DNA of 64,000 nt from Thermoflexibacter ruber (GCF_900113045.1 NZ_FONY01000022.1:1-64000), one strand, 5' to 3'; shown: positions 8,974 to 19,283, counted from the stretch's first letter. A program made the numbers and translations. The notes: a model not told the origin generated them from the sequence alone.

Positions 8974-9423
8974 ATGCGTAACCCCTATTTGCTATTGTTT
9001 TTGTTGCTAATTTTGTCTTTTCATGCTTCTGCTCAAATCGTATCATGTGATACCTTGCAGAAAAAATCTATTGCCAAAATCGCTCGTGAATATACCTACG
9101 CCAAAACATTTCCTATGACTAAGAAAACAGGAGAACCCGCTACGGCTGCTTTGGTAATGAGCGAAGGCTCTACCTATTGCGTTAAGTTTACTGTAAGCGG
9201 AGGTGATAAAAGCATTACCGATGAGGGTATTATTTTAAATTTAATAAACAACGGAAACGTAGTTGCATCATCTTATAATAAAGTAACCTTGCGTTACCAA
9301 GATGGCTTTACTATTAAATGTGAGAAAACGGGAATGTATTATTTTAATTTTGAACTTCGCAATAAAGAAAGAAAACAACCCTTGTGTGGCTACATTTCAA
9401 TAGGATTTAAAAGAAATAATTAA
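8974..9423 (+). CDS. Hypothetical secreted protein
   Basis: 149 residues with a clear Sec signal peptide (LLLFLLLILSFHASAQ, cut after about residue 21). The mature protein has four cysteines (VSCDTL, TYCVKF, IKCEK, PLCGY), consistent with an oxidised extracytoplasmic beta-sandwich. The segment GNVVASSYNKV followed by F-x-IKCEKTGMYYF and a final GYISIGF resembles the C-terminal half of the lipoprotein encoded at 51125-51580 (GELVASNYAKT, YRCAEAGNFKLVL, ALGVI). I infer they are distant paralogues of one uncharacterised Bacteroidota family. The gene lies 15 bp before galK and could be cotranscribed with it, though no functional link is evident. Confidence 0.7.
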   Translation: MRNPYLLLFLLLILSFHASAQIVSCDTLQKKSIAKIAREYTYAKTFPMTKKTGEPATAALVMSEGSTYCVKFTVSGGDKSITDEGIILNLINNGNVVASSYNKVTLRYQDGFTIKCEKTGMYYFNFELRNKERKQPLCGYISIGFKRNN

Positions 9424-9438
9424 TTTTTAAACAGGTAT

Positions 9439-10599
9439 ATGGATAATATATCAGTTATTACACGAAAGTTTGTATCACATTTTCATTCGCAACCTGTCGT
9501 AGTTCGCTCTCCTGCAAGGATTAATCTCATTGGAGAGCATACAGATTACAATTTGGGCTATGTGCTTCCTGCCGCCATAGATAAGGAAATTATTTTTGCC
9601 GTTGCCCCTAACCACGTAGGGAAGTACCGATTTTTTGCCCATGACATAGATAAATACGTAGAAATCTCCCCTGAGCAGATTAGTCAGCAAAAAGGGCAGT
9701 TTGCATGGGCAAATTACCTTTTAGGCGTAGTTCTTCAAATCCAAGCACTTGGCTATGAAGTGCCTACCTTTGATTGTGCTTTTGGTGGAGATATTCCCAA
9801 AGGAGCAGGTTTATCCTCCTCTGCCGCTTTGGAGTGTGGTTTGGCATTGGCTCTCAATCAAATTTTTGGATTTGAATTGGACAAACTAAGTTTAGTAAAA
9901 CTCTCCCAAAAAGCTGAAAATGAATTTGTTGGAGTAAAGTGTGGTATCATGGACCAGTTTGCCAATACCTTTGGGAAAGAGAATCATGTAATACGTTTGG
10001 ATTGCAAAGACTTGACTTACCAATATTTCCCTTTACAACTTACAGATTATCAACTTTTACTTTTAGATACGGGTGTGCATCACTCTCTGGCTTCTTCTGA
10101 GTATAATACTCGGCGTAAACAATGCGAAGAAGGGGTGAGTATCCTAAGCTACTACGAGCCTCACATACAAAGCCTTAGAGATGTAAACTTTTCAATATTG
10201 GACAAGTATAGCGATAAATTGCCCTTTACACTATGGAAAAGGTGTAAGTTCGTGATAGAAGAAAACGAAAGAGTACAAGATGTTTGTAACGCCTTGCAAA
10301 ACAATGACATACTGCAAGTAGGTAAAAAAATGTTTGAATCGCACTATGGATTGCAGTACGAGTACGAAGTAAGCTGTATCGAATTAGATTTTTTAGCAGA
10401 GTTTTCCGCAAACGATTCCAATATCATAGGTGCGCGTATGATGGGCGGTGGCTTTGGGGGTTGCACGATTAACTTAGTAAGAAAGCAAGGTGTAGAAGCA
10501 TTTTCAGCGAAAATAAAAGAGGCATATTTTTCTTACACAAGTAAAGAATTAAAAGTATATGCTGTAAATGTAGTGAATGGCACAAGTGTTGTTAGCTGA
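9439..10599 (+). CDS. galK: Galactokinase
   Basis: A 386-residue GHMP kinase that phosphorylates galactose at C1 using ATP, the entry step of the Leloir pathway in the cytoplasm. All signature motifs are present: the galactokinase motif SPARINLIGEHTDYNLGYVLP split over residues 21-41, the ATP-binding loop PKGAGLSSSAALE near residue 117, catalytic GIMDQFA, and the C-terminal GGGFGGCTI. The length matches the family. galT, galE and galM are not adjacent; the epimerase at 62093 does not look like GalE. The gene ends 10 bp before the convergent peroxiredoxin-like gene. Confidence 0.95.
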   Translation: MDNISVITRKFVSHFHSQPVVVRSPARINLIGEHTDYNLGYVLPAAIDKEIIFAVAPNHVGKYRFFAHDIDKYVEISPEQISQQKGQFAWANYLLGVVLQIQALGYEVPTFDCAFGGDIPKGAGLSSSAALECGLALALNQIFGFELDKLSLVKLSQKAENEFVGVKCGIMDQFANTFGKENHVIRLDCKDLTYQYFPLQLTDYQLLLLDTGVHHSLASSEYNTRRKQCEEGVSILSYYEPHIQSLRDVNFSILDKYSDKLPFTLWKRCKFVIEENERVQDVCNALQNNDILQVGKKMFESHYGLQYEYEVSCIELDFLAEFSANDSNIIGARMMGGGFGGCTINLVRKQGVEAFSAKIKEAYFSYTSKELKVYAVNVVNGTSVVS

Positions 10600-10609
10600 C
10601 GAGTTTTTC

Positions 10610-11209
10610 CTAATTTGCCAAAGCCTTTGCTACTGCAAGTAAGAAAGCGGCAGGTATGCGGTCTTTGAAATCGGGATTGATATGTTCAAAACGAATAATA
10701 CCGTTTTTATCTACAGCAAATACTGCAGGCACAGGAAGCAACGGCTCTGTGTTCTTCCCACCAGACTTTTCTATTAACATTTTACCATAAGTACTTTTAA
10801 AAGCAATGCCCATATTTTTAGCTAATCGCATATCAGCATCAGAAAATAATGGCAAAGATAAATTTTGCTTTTCTATGGTGTTTTTCAAGCTCTCAGGGCT
10901 ATCAGGACTTACGGCAACTATCTGCCAACCCAATTCAAGCAGTTCTTTTTCTATGGTCTGAATACTTGCTAAGTGTTTGATACAGAAAGGGCACCAGCCT
11001 CCACGATAAAAAATCAAGATAGTTGCTTGCTTGCTAATGGTGCTTTGTAAATCAACAGTTTGTCCACTTGCATCTGTCAAGTACTTAGTGGGTATTTTTT
11101 CCCCAACTAACAACGGGCTAATATCCTCTGGCTTTTCAGGAATAGTATCGCTTGTTGGAATAAAGGCAAAAGAAGTAAGCAGGGCTAAGAGTAATACAAT
11201 TTTTCTCAT
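10610..11209 (-). CDS. Peroxiredoxin-like AhpC/TSA-family protein, exported
   Basis: 199 residues: an N-terminal signal peptide (LLLALLTSFAFIP) and a thioredoxin-fold domain. The active site is YRGGWCPFC, a CxxC in the position of the peroxidatic cysteine of the 'peroxiredoxin-like' AhpC/TSA subgroup, with family motifs VAVSPDSPESL and LFSDADMRLA. It probably reduces peroxides or acts as an envelope thiol-disulfide protein; activity cannot be decided from sequence. Its promoter should lie in the 242-bp gap shared with the divergent DUF1549/DUF1553 gene, which also holds a terminator-like hairpin (11286-11329). Confidence 0.83.
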   Translation of the reverse strand: MRKIVLLLALLTSFAFIPTSDTIPEKPEDISPLLVGEKIPTKYLTDASGQTVDLQSTISKQATILIFYRGGWCPFCIKHLASIQTIEKELLELGWQIVAVSPDSPESLKNTIEKQNLSLPLFSDADMRLAKNMGIAFKSTYGKMLIEKSGGKNTEPLLPVPAVFAVDKNGIIRFEHINPDFKDRIPAAFLLAVAKALAN

Positions 11210-11285
11210 AAGAATTTAGATTTTTCAACAAAGTTTGAAAAAAATACCCTTACCCAATGTCTTTTAGCGGACAATAGAACATGAA

Positions 11286-11329
11286 TAAAAAAACAAAAAA
11301 AGAACGGCGGAAAATCCATCGTCCTTTTT
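11286..11329 (-). terminator. Intrinsic-terminator-like hairpin with U-run in a divergent gap
   Basis: On the minus strand a 14-bp stem with one mismatch and two G-T pairs (11316-11329 with 11297-11310, loop 11311-11315) is followed by a T-rich tract (the A-rich run 11286-11300 on the plus strand). This is a good Rho-independent terminator form. It lies upstream of the minus-strand peroxiredoxin gene, where no minus-strand gene precedes it, so it could end a small RNA or act as a leader attenuator. Confidence 0.45.
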
Positions 11330-11407
11330 CAAAAAGCATACATACACATTAAAAATTTAAAAGTTTATTGCCTTTTTTTGAAAAGGTAAACAAGGGGAAT
11401 GAAGTTT

Positions 11408-11439
11408 TTTGAATAAATCGCTTTATTTATCTATATTTG
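11408..11439 (+). promoter_or_regulatory. Bacteroidota promoter for the PSCyt1/DUF1549/DUF1553 gene
   Basis: TTTG (11408-11411) and TATATTTG (11432-11439) are separated by 20 bp, matching the -33/-7 consensus. The start codon is 12 bp beyond the -7 box, implying a very short leader. Confidence 0.6.
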
Positions 11440-11451
11440 ATTGGATAAATA

Positions 11452-14268
11452 ATGATGAAAATGAAAAAAATATTCCTTTCGTTTATAGGTCTTCTATTGA
11501 TTGTAGTACTTGCTTTATTTAACTTTTCAGAGGTGCGTAATTATGCCAATGCTACATTTGGCTTAGATTTCTCGCCTATCAATGCCATTTTTCCTTCATC
11601 TCAAGAGATAGACTTCAACGCCGACATTCGCCCAATTTTTAATACCAAGTGCATCGCCTGTCATGGAGGAGTCAAGGAAAGTGGCGGTTTTAGTCTTTTT
11701 TCTCGTGAAGATGCTTTGCGGAAAACCAAATCGGGCAAGTCTGCTATTATCGTAGGAAAACCCGATGAGAGTGAAATGGTCAAACGCTTGCTTGCTAAAG
11801 ACCCAGAGGAGCGTATGCCCTATCATGCAGAACCTTTGAGCAAAGAGGAAGTAGAAAAAATACGACAATGGATTAGACAAGGGGCAAAATGGAAAGACCA
11901 TTGGGCATATCTTCCCTTAGAAAAACCAGAAATTCCAAAAATAGATACTGCTTGGGGAAAAAATCCTATTGATAATTTTGTTTTTGAAAAGCAGAAAGAG
12001 CATGGTCTTTCTCCTTCTCCGCCAGCAGATAGGGCTACTCTCATTCGTCGCTTGAGTTTAGATTTAATTGGCTTACCACCTACCTTAGAAGAAGTTGCTG
12101 ATTTTCAAAATGATAAATCAGAAAAAGCGCATGAAAAAGTAGTAGATAGGCTGCTTGCTTCGCCTCATTTTGGAGAGCGTTGGGCGGCAATGTGGCTCGA
12201 TTTAGCTCGTTATGCCGACTCTAAAGGTTATGAGAAAGATACCCCGCGCCAAATTTGGCGTTTTAGAGATTATGTAATCCAATCTTTTAACGAGGACAAA
12301 CCTTTTGACCAGTTTACCATAGAGCAATTAGCAGGGGATTTATTACCTGAACCCACTGAAAATCAACTTATAGCAACGGCTTATCACCGCAACACAACCA
12401 ACAATGATGAGGGTGGGACTGATGATGAGGAGTTTAGAACAACCGCTTTGATAGATAGAGTGAGCAACACTTGGGAAGTCTGGCAGGGCATTACTATGGG
12501 CTGCGTGCAGTGTCATTCGCACCCCTACGACCCTTTCCGACATGAAGAATTTTATACTTCTTTGGCTTTTTTTAATAATACCAGAGATGAGGATATTCCC
12601 GCAGAGTATCCTATTTATCAGCATTTTAAGCCAGAAGAAGAAGCAAAGATTTTAAAAATCAAAAATTGGATTGCTACTCAACTGACAGAAAGCGAAGCCA
12701 AGCAAAAAAGCAAAGAAATAGATTACTTGCTCAGAATAGGCGAGCCAAAAATCCATGCCCATAGCTTTGATACCCTAACCAATGCAGCAATGGTGGACGG
12801 AAAAATTTTAGGAGGTGGGCATTTGGGCTTTGCACGCCTCAAAAATATCGATTTATCAGGTAAAAAAGAACTTCTCTTGGCTTGTGGAACCAATCAAGAT
12901 AAAGGTTTAGTAGAAATCCGCAAAGACCGATTAGACGGAGAAGTTGTCGCTTCTTTCGTTCCTGAAAATACCAAAAGTTGGTGGTCAATGAAAAAGTTTG
13001 CCGTCAAACTCAAACCTACCGAAGGCAAGCATGACCTTTATTTCGTATTTAAAAATCCTACTTTTGAAAATCCACAAGATTATGTTTGCTTGATAGAATG
13101 GGTTTTATTCCTTGATAATCTGATAGATGAGAGCAAGCCAGATGCCTCAAAAATAAAACAAGAGATTTTGGCTTTGCTCAATACCAAAAGTGAAAACACA
13201 CCTATCATGCAGGAAAATCAGGGCGATTTCAGGCGAAAAACACAAGTTTTTATTAGAGGTAATTGGTTGGTCAAAGGACAGGAAGTGCAGCCCAAAACGC
13301 CCAAAGCGTTGCCCAAGTTTGAAAACTACGCACCTAATCGATTAGGCTTGGCAAAGTGGCTCGTAAGCCAGGAAAATCCACTGACCGCCAGAGTGATGGT
13401 CAATCGTTTTTGGGAACAGATTTTTGGGACGGGCATCGTAGAAACTTTGGAAGACTTTGGCTCGCAAGGTATTAAGCCTACTAATCAAAAACTTTTGGAT
13501 TGGTTGGCGGTGCAGTTTCGCGACGAGTATAAATGGAGTGTAAAAAAACTCTTGAAAACTATCGTGCTATCGGCTACCTATCAACAAAGTTCCAAATCAA
13601 ACAAAAATTTGATAGAAAAAGACCCTGACAATCGCTATTTGGCAAGGGGGGCAAGAGTACGCCTTTCTGCTGAGCAGATACGCGACCAAGCCTTAGCGGT
13701 AAGTGGGCTTTTGAGCAAAAAAATGTATGGACAAAGCGTCATGCCTCCACAACCTGAGGGGGTTTGGCAGGTAGTTTATAGTGGAGAAAAATGGGAAACA
13801 AGCAAAGACGGAGATGCTTGGCGTAGAGGAATTTATACCTTCTGGAGGCGGTCAGTACCTTACCCCTCTATGATGACTTTTGATGCTTCGGCAAGAGAGG
13901 TGTGTGTATCAAGGCGAATCAGGACAAATACACCTTTGCAAGCCTTAGTAACCCTCAACGATACGGTATATATCGCTGCGGCAAGAGGTTTAGCAAAGCA
14001 AATGCTCCAAGAGCAAGGTCTTGAAAATCAACTAAAAAAGGGATATGAACTCTTAGTTTTCAAAAAACCTACTGCACAGACTTTGAAAGTTTTGCATGAG
14101 CTTTATGAAAAATCCTTGAAATATTATCAGGCAAAACCTGATGAGGTAAAGAAAATAGTGGGCAAAGATGCAAAGCCGTCAGGTCTTAAAAACCTGACAG
14201 CTTTAGCCGCAACGACTGTAACCGCTAACGTCTTGCTGAACTTAGATGAAGTAATAATGAAGGAATAA
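11452..14268 (+). CDS. PSCyt1/DUF1549/DUF1553 domain protein (planctomycete-type cytochrome c)
   Basis: 938 residues. After an N-terminal hydrophobic anchor comes a PSCyt1 haem-c motif, CIACHGG, near residue 69. A DUF1549 domain follows ([54 protein letters not shown]), with a second CVQCH near residue 352. An unclassified insert spans about 430-600. The C-terminal DUF1553 domain has [47 protein letters not shown] and the closing LNLDEVIM. In planctomycetes and Bacteroidota such genes are normally followed by a DUF1501 sulfatase-like gene; here none follows. A 33-bp palindrome sits in frame near the 3' end. The function of the family, possibly oxidative degradation in the periplasm, is not established. 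Confidence 0.88.
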   Translation: MMKMKKIFLSFIGLLLIVVLALFNFSEVRNYANATFGLDFSPINAIFPSSQEIDFNADIRPIFNTKCIACHGGVKESGGFSLFSREDALRKTKSGKSAIIVGKPDESEMVKRLLAKDPEERMPYHAEPLSKEEVEKIRQWIRQGAKWKDHWAYLPLEKPEIPKIDTAWGKNPIDNFVFEKQKEHGLSPSPPADRATLIRRLSLDLIGLPPTLEEVADFQNDKSEKAHEKVVDRLLASPHFGERWAAMWLDLARYADSKGYEKDTPRQIWRFRDYVIQSFNEDKPFDQFTIEQLAGDLLPEPTENQLIATAYHRNTTNNDEGGTDDEEFRTTALIDRVSNTWEVWQGITMGCVQCHSHPYDPFRHEEFYTSLAFFNNTRDEDIPAEYPIYQHFKPEEEAKILKIKNWIATQLTESEAKQKSKEIDYLLRIGEPKIHAHSFDTLTNAAMVDGKILGGGHLGFARLKNIDLSGKKELLLACGTNQDKGLVEIRKDRLDGEVVASFVPENTKSWWSMKKFAVKLKPTEGKHDLYFVFKNPTFENPQDYVCLIEWVLFLDNLIDESKPDASKIKQEILALLNTKSENTPIMQENQGDFRRKTQVFIRGNWLVKGQEVQPKTPKALPKFENYAPNRLGLAKWLVSQENPLTARVMVNRFWEQIFGTGIVETLEDFGSQGIKPTNQKLLDWLAVQFRDEYKWSVKKLLKTIVLSATYQQSSKSNKNLIEKDPDNRYLARGARVRLSAEQIRDQALAVSGLLSKKMYGQSVMPPQPEGVWQVVYSGEKWETSKDGDAWRRGIYTFWRRSVPYPSMMTFDASAREVCVSRRIRTNTPLQALVTLNDTVYIAAARGLAKQMLQEQGLENQLKKGYELLVFKKPTAQTLKVLHELYEKSLKYYQAKPDEVKKIVGKDAKPSGLKNLTALAATTVTANVLLNLDEVIMKE
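14172..14204. repeat. 33-bp palindrome inside coding sequence (copy 1)
   Basis: Arms AAAGCCGTCAGGTCTT and AAAACCTGACAGCTTT flank a single central A and match at 14 of 16 positions. It is read in frame as part of the DUF1553 protein ([11 protein letters not shown]), just before the conserved C-terminus. It has the same length, symmetry and CAGGT/ACCTG core as the palindrome at 46904-46936. Confidence 0.6.
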
Positions 14269-14293
14269 AAGAGAAATCACAGATTTTAAGTGG

Positions 14294-14959
14294 TTAATTA
14301 ATAGACAGATACACTAAATAATTTGCTAACTTGATGTAGTTTTCCATGATGAGAGGGGCAGGTCTGAGTTTTTCCAATTGATGCTGATGCTGGTCTAAAA
14401 GTTTGAAAAACTGTGGGTTATTGTTGTATTTAGCAATAATAGCCCCTTTAAAACATCTATGTATTTGGTTATAAACATATTTCAAGGGCTGGTAGGGCTT
14501 ATCATTAAAAAGGCAGTCTAAATGCTTGATGTGCGAGTTGTGTTCTAAGAAATCAAATCCCCTACCTTTCATAAAATCTTTGATGGCTTGCACAGTAAAA
14601 AACACATCTTCTTGATTAGCAATTTTATAGCGTAAGTATTTAGTATCACTTAGCTTTCCTATGGAAATAATAAGCGTATTGGCATGTTTGCGGTACTCAG
14701 GCGTAACATCTAAGAACTGCTGGGCTAAATTTTCTACGGTATCTATGCGTACCCCTATGTTTACTTCTACCCAAAGTTCTGATTCGTAGCGTGTAGAAGT
14801 AAGTATAATATTTTGAAAGCCTGTTTCCGTAGGTTTGCGGAACTGGTAAAGTTCAGGCATCAAGTGAAAATTTCTTTTGGATAAAAATTGATTCAGATGC
14901 TCATACAAACTGGTTTCTAATTCTGTTAAAGTCATGGCATCGTTCCCTTTATGTTCCAT
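14294..14959 (-). CDS. Hypothetical cytoplasmic protein
   Basis: 221 residues with no signal peptide or membrane segment; an alternative start at Met9 (MTLTELET, 14935) is possible. It opens with an amphipathic helix (LETSLYEHLNQFLSKRNFHLMPE), then RKPTETGFQNIILTSTRYES and LWVEVNIGVRID. That layout is reminiscent of DUF4304-type proteins, but I cannot confirm membership. The C-terminal half is helical and basic. A -7-like box (TACTTTTG on the minus strand, 15000-15007) lies 41 bp upstream. It ends 26 bp from the convergent DUF1553 gene. No function is assigned. Confidence 0.6.
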   Translation of the reverse strand: MEHKGNDAMTLTELETSLYEHLNQFLSKRNFHLMPELYQFRKPTETGFQNIILTSTRYESELWVEVNIGVRIDTVENLAQQFLDVTPEYRKHANTLIISIGKLSDTKYLRYKIANQEDVFFTVQAIKDFMKGRGFDFLEHNSHIKHLDCLFNDKPYQPLKYVYNQIHRCFKGAIIAKYNNNPQFFKLLDQHQHQLEKLRPAPLIMENYIKLANYLVYLSIN

Positions 14960-15152
14960 TGTTTATTAGCTTATGCTGAGGTAGTATCCTTTATCAATAC
15001 AAAAGTATCAATATCTTTCAATCAAAAAATGAGATAATCAATTTTAATGTGAATTTATTATTATATCAAAACGTTAATCTAAGAACTATGTTTACACTGT
15101 GATAGAAAAATTATTTGTTTTAACTTTGTAGCTAATAAAAAATAACTCATTC

Positions 15153-16919
15153 ATGGCACAGCAGGAAACCGCAAGCGGTAATATTTTTGATAGTAAAATT
15201 CTTAAAAGGATTTTCGTTTTTGTCAAGCCCTACATTCATCTTTTCTACCTTTTAGTTTTTCTCATTATTTTTCAAGGTGTTATTACGCCTGTTCGTCCTT
15301 GGCTTACTCAACTCACTATGGACGACTATGTGGCGGCTGGAGATAAAGACGGCTTAGTAATGATGGTCGGCATACTTATAGCTGTAACTGCTATCCAAGC
15401 CCTTATCCAATTTGTTCAGGTATATCTTTCTGAATGGATTGGGCAGCACGTCATCAGAGATATTCGAATTAAGCTCTACCAGCATCTTACTACCATGAAA
15501 ACCCAATTTTATGACAAAACGCCTATTGGGAGATTGGTTACAAGAAATATCTCTGACGTAGAAACGCTATCAAGTGTTTTTACTGAGGGGCTTGCCTCGA
15601 TTGTAGGAGATTTACTCCAACTTGTATTTATCTTGGGCATCATGCTCTACACTGATTGGAAACTTACTTTGGTGAGCCTTTCTTCTATCCCGCTTTTATT
15701 TGTGGCTACTTATATTTTCAAGGAAAAGGTCAAACATTCTTTCAATCAAGTACGTGCCGCAGTAGCGAACCTGAACTCTTTTGTACAGGAGCATATTACA
15801 GGAATGAATATTGTGCAAATATTTAACAGTGAGGATATTGAATACGAAAAGTTCAAGAAAATCAATAAAGAACACCTCCGCGCCAATCTCAAATCTGTGC
15901 TGTATTACTCTGTATATTTTCCTGTAGCAGAGGTAATTGCGGCTATCACTACGGGTATGTTGGTTTGGTATGGGGGCAAGGGCGTACTCCAAGAATATAC
16001 CACTCTGGGTACATTGATAGCTTTTATCATGTATATCTCTCTGTTTTTCAGACCTATACGTATGATAGCTGACCGATTCAATACCTTGCAAATGGGCATA
16101 GTGAGTGCAGACCGAATTTTAAAACTATTGGATAGCAAAGACCAGATTCAGAATACAGGCACTTATCAACCTGAGCATCTCAACGGTCATGTGAAATTTA
16201 AAAATGTTTGGTTTGCTTACGAAGAGGAGAATTATGTGTTAAAAGATATTTCTTTTGAGGTAAAAAAAGGACAAAACTTAGCTTTGGTAGGAGCAACAGG
16301 TTCTGGTAAGTCCTCTATTATCAATCTACTCAGTCGTTTTTATGAAATCAATAAAGGACATATAGAAATAGACGGTATAGATATTAGAGAGTATGAACTT
16401 TCGGCACTTAGGTCAAAAATTGGGGTAGTCTTGCAAGATGTTTTTCTTTTTTCTGATACTATTATGAACAATATCACTTTGGGAAGGAAGGACATCAGCC
16501 GAGAAAAAGTCATACAAGTAGCCGAGTGGGTAGGGGCAAGGGAGTTTATAGATAGATTACCTAACGGCTTTGACTACAACGTCATGGAAAGAGGGGCTAC
16601 GCTTTCCGTAGGGCAAAGACAGTTGATTTCCTTCGTAAGGGCTATGGTATTTGACCCTGCTATTATTGTTTTGGACGAGGCAACTTCTTCCGTAGATTCT
16701 GAAACAGAGGAGCTTATACAAAATGCCATAGAAAAAATGATGAAAGGACGTACCTCTATCGTAATAGCTCATCGCTTGGCAACTATTCAAAAAGCAGACA
16801 AAATCATTGTCTTGGACAAGGGCGAAATCAAAGAAGTAGGCACTCACGAAGAACTATTGGAACACGAAGGATTTTATGCCCAACTTTATCAAATGCAGTA
16901 CAAAGAGTTGTTAGTTTGA
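15153..16919 (+). CDS. ABC exporter, fused membrane and ATPase domains (MsbA/MDR-like)
   Basis: 588 residues. A six-helix ABC transporter type 1 membrane domain (about 20-320) is followed by an ATP-binding domain. Walker A GATGSGKSS is near residue 382, Q-loop VVLQDVFLFSD, signature LSVGQRQ, Walker B IIVLDEATSSVD, then the H-loop AHRLATI. It probably works as a dimer in the inner membrane exporting a lipid, drug or peptide. There is no peptidase domain that would mark a bacteriocin exporter. The sensor kinase gene starts 40 bp downstream on the same strand. A TAACTTTG -7-like box at 15121-15128 lies 24 bp upstream of the start, without a good -33 element. Confidence 0.9.
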   Translation: MAQQETASGNIFDSKILKRIFVFVKPYIHLFYLLVFLIIFQGVITPVRPWLTQLTMDDYVAAGDKDGLVMMVGILIAVTAIQALIQFVQVYLSEWIGQHVIRDIRIKLYQHLTTMKTQFYDKTPIGRLVTRNISDVETLSSVFTEGLASIVGDLLQLVFILGIMLYTDWKLTLVSLSSIPLLFVATYIFKEKVKHSFNQVRAAVANLNSFVQEHITGMNIVQIFNSEDIEYEKFKKINKEHLRANLKSVLYYSVYFPVAEVIAAITTGMLVWYGGKGVLQEYTTLGTLIAFIMYISLFFRPIRMIADRFNTLQMGIVSADRILKLLDSKDQIQNTGTYQPEHLNGHVKFKNVWFAYEEENYVLKDISFEVKKGQNLALVGATGSGKSSIINLLSRFYEINKGHIEIDGIDIREYELSALRSKIGVVLQDVFLFSDTIMNNITLGRKDISREKVIQVAEWVGAREFIDRLPNGFDYNVMERGATLSVGQRQLISFVRAMVFDPAIIVLDEATSSVDSETEELIQNAIEKMMKGRTSIVIAHRLATIQKADKIIVLDKGEIKEVGTHEELLEHEGFYAQLYQMQYKELLV

Positions 16920-16959
16920 AAGGATTTACTTATGTTTGGAGAACTGACAACGCTTTGAT

Positions 16960-19221
16960 ATGAAAAAAATGCTTGGTTTGATATGCTCCATGCTCATGGC
17001 TTTTTGTGCATCAGCACAGGAAACCATTGTGCTTGTGGAGAAAAACCAAACTATAGACATAAATGCTTTATGCTACTTTTTTGAGGACAAACAAAGTGTT
17101 TTTTCTATTGAAAAGGTAAAAGAAAAAAATTGGGAAATACAATTTACTAAATCTTCACGGTCAATTCCTAACTTTGGCATAGTCAGCTATCCGATATGGT
17201 GCAAGTTTACAGTAAAAAACCTAACAGGAGAGCCGTGTTTCCTTTTTATCAAAAGTGCTACGATTGATTCTCTCACTCTTTATATTTCCCAAGACTCCTC
17301 CTCTCGATTTGCCACTAAAAATACAGGCTACTATCTACCTCTTAATCAACGAGATTTGCCTACTGCCTTTGCTTATGTTTTTGCTCTTAGCCCTTCTTCC
17401 CAACCTTTAACTTATTATTTGAAAATTACATCTACTAATAGCATCTATTTGCCTTTGAAAATCGGGACTAAAGACGCTATCTGGAAAGAAGTTAGCCAAT
17501 TTCAAAGCATAGATGCCTTATTTTTTGGTATCATTACTTTTGCTATTCTCTATAACTTATTCTTATACTTTAGCTTACGAGAAGTTTGCTATTTGTACTA
17601 TGTTTTCTTTGGCATAGGGCTGATTTTGAATGCTGTTTATCATTGGGGCTATTTTTTACTACTAAGCGAAAAATTAAATATTGGATTTTATCATTACCCT
17701 TATACCTCCATCGGGGTGTTGGCGGTAAGTGCTACTTTGTTTACTATGTCTTTTTTACATACAGCCAAATACACCCCTCGTATGCACTTGGCTTTCAAAG
17801 GATTTGCTTTTTTCTTTATTGCTTATTGGTTTTTTGATATTTTCAAAATACTGCCTTTGCAAACACTTCGCATTATTTTTAGCATTGTAGTATTGCTTAT
17901 CTTTCCCTTGTATTTTTATGGGGCAGCGCAAGTATATCGGCAAGGATTTAAACCAGCCTTGTTCTATTTGTTGGCATGGGGGGTATTCTTGCTTACTGCT
18001 GTATGGATGATTTTGTCCAACTTAGGAATTTTCCCTGCTGCATTTTTCATCAATTACCAACTTCAAATAGGGGCTGCTTTGGAAATGCTATTGCTTTCTT
18101 TTGCCTTAGCGCATCGCATTAAAATTTTGGAAGAGGAAAAAATAAAGACTCAAAGTTTGTTACTCAACTCTTTGCAAACCAACGAACGGCAACTAAAACA
18201 GCAACAATCAGATTTAGAGGAGCAGATACAAGAAAGAAATTTAGACTTGCAAAACAGGCAAGAAGAAATACTAAGGCAAAATGAAGAACTCTTGGCACAG
18301 CAGGAGGAGATGCAGAGGCAAAAAAGCGTTATAGAACAACAAAACCAAGAACTTTTCTTGCAAAATCGCCGCATGAAAGCCAATGAAGCCGTGCTACAAA
18401 AAGCCTATTTTAAACTTACCCAAGCACAAAAAACAATACAAGAACAACACGAACAGCTCAAAAAGTATAATGAAAACTTAGAAGCCCAAATCCAAGAACG
18501 CACCCAACAAATTGCCAAAGCCAATGCCGAACTCATTAAGCAAAATAATCAATTAGAGCAGTTTGCTTTTATTACAGCTCACAACCTTCGCTCTCCTGTG
18601 GCTCGCATTTTAGGCTTAGCAAATATTTTAGATACAAAAAATCTAAATAACTCTGATAACCAATTTGTTTTGGAAAAAATGATAGTAGTAGCCCATGAAT
18701 TGGAAACAGTGATTAAAGACTTAAATATCATTTTAGATATTAAAAAAGGCATCAATCAAATCATAGAAGTAATTAAGTTTAGTGAAAAACTGGAAAAAGT
18801 AAAAGGACTATTAGAAAATCAAATTTATGATAGCAAAGCTCAATTGGAAGCAGACTTTTCTCAAATTGATACTATTCAATCGGTTAGTCCTTATGTGGAG
18901 AGTATTTTGTATAACTTGATTAGTAATGCAATTAAATACAGAAATCCTAAAAAAGTACCGTATATCAAAATTAAAACAGAAATACAAACCGACTATGTAG
19001 TGCTAAGCGTAGCTGACAATGGCTTAGGTATAGACTTGGAGGCAAACAAGGGGAAAATTTTTACCCTCTATCGCCGTTTCCACGACCATGTGGAGGGGAA
19101 AGGGCTGGGACTCTACCTGATTAAGACTCAAATGGAAACCTTAGGAGGAAAGGTAGAAATTACAAGCAAACTGGGCGAAGGAACTACTTTTTATGTTTTT
19201 TTCCCCCGACGTCCTTCTTAG
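16960..19221 (+). CDS. 7TMR-DISM sensor histidine kinase
   Basis: 753 residues. A signal peptide (to about 20) is followed by an extracytoplasmic 7TMR-DISMED2 domain (about 25-165, with YPIWCKFTVKN), seven membrane helices (about 180-390), and a long Gln/Glu-rich coiled coil (395-520). The dimerisation/phosphoacceptor helix has FITAHNLRSPVARILGL (His541). The HATPase domain follows, with LISNAIKYRNP, VADNGLGID and GKGLGLYLIKTQ. It should sense a periplasmic ligand and autophosphorylate on His541. No response regulator gene is adjacent, so its partner is elsewhere. It lies 40 bp after the exporter gene and 62 bp before the methyltransferase gene. Confidence 0.9.
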   Translation: MKKMLGLICSMLMAFCASAQETIVLVEKNQTIDINALCYFFEDKQSVFSIEKVKEKNWEIQFTKSSRSIPNFGIVSYPIWCKFTVKNLTGEPCFLFIKSATIDSLTLYISQDSSSRFATKNTGYYLPLNQRDLPTAFAYVFALSPSSQPLTYYLKITSTNSIYLPLKIGTKDAIWKEVSQFQSIDALFFGIITFAILYNLFLYFSLREVCYLYYVFFGIGLILNAVYHWGYFLLLSEKLNIGFYHYPYTSIGVLAVSATLFTMSFLHTAKYTPRMHLAFKGFAFFFIAYWFFDIFKILPLQTLRIIFSIVVLLIFPLYFYGAAQVYRQGFKPALFYLLAWGVFLLTAVWMILSNLGIFPAAFFINYQLQIGAALEMLLLSFALAHRIKILEEEKIKTQSLLLNSLQTNERQLKQQQSDLEEQIQERNLDLQNRQEEILRQNEELLAQQEEMQRQKSVIEQQNQELFLQNRRMKANEAVLQKAYFKLTQAQKTIQEQHEQLKKYNENLEAQIQERTQQIAKANAELIKQNNQLEQFAFITAHNLRSPVARILGLANILDTKNLNNSDNQFVLEKMIVVAHELETVIKDLNIILDIKKGINQIIEVIKFSEKLEKVKGLLENQIYDSKAQLEADFSQIDTIQSVSPYVESILYNLISNAIKYRNPKKVPYIKIKTEIQTDYVVLSVADNGLGIDLEANKGKIFTLYRRFHDHVEGKGLGLYLIKTQMETLGGKVEITSKLGEGTTFYVFFPRRPS

Positions 19222-19283
19222 CTAAGTGAAATCTGTTACAATTAAATCTTTCATAATCATTCTCTTAGACAATCAAATTAGTA

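Noticed and set aside
15696-16091. Minus-strand ORF of 131 codons inside the ABC exporter gene
   Set aside because: It lies wholly within a well-supported gene and its translation shows no recognisable domain.
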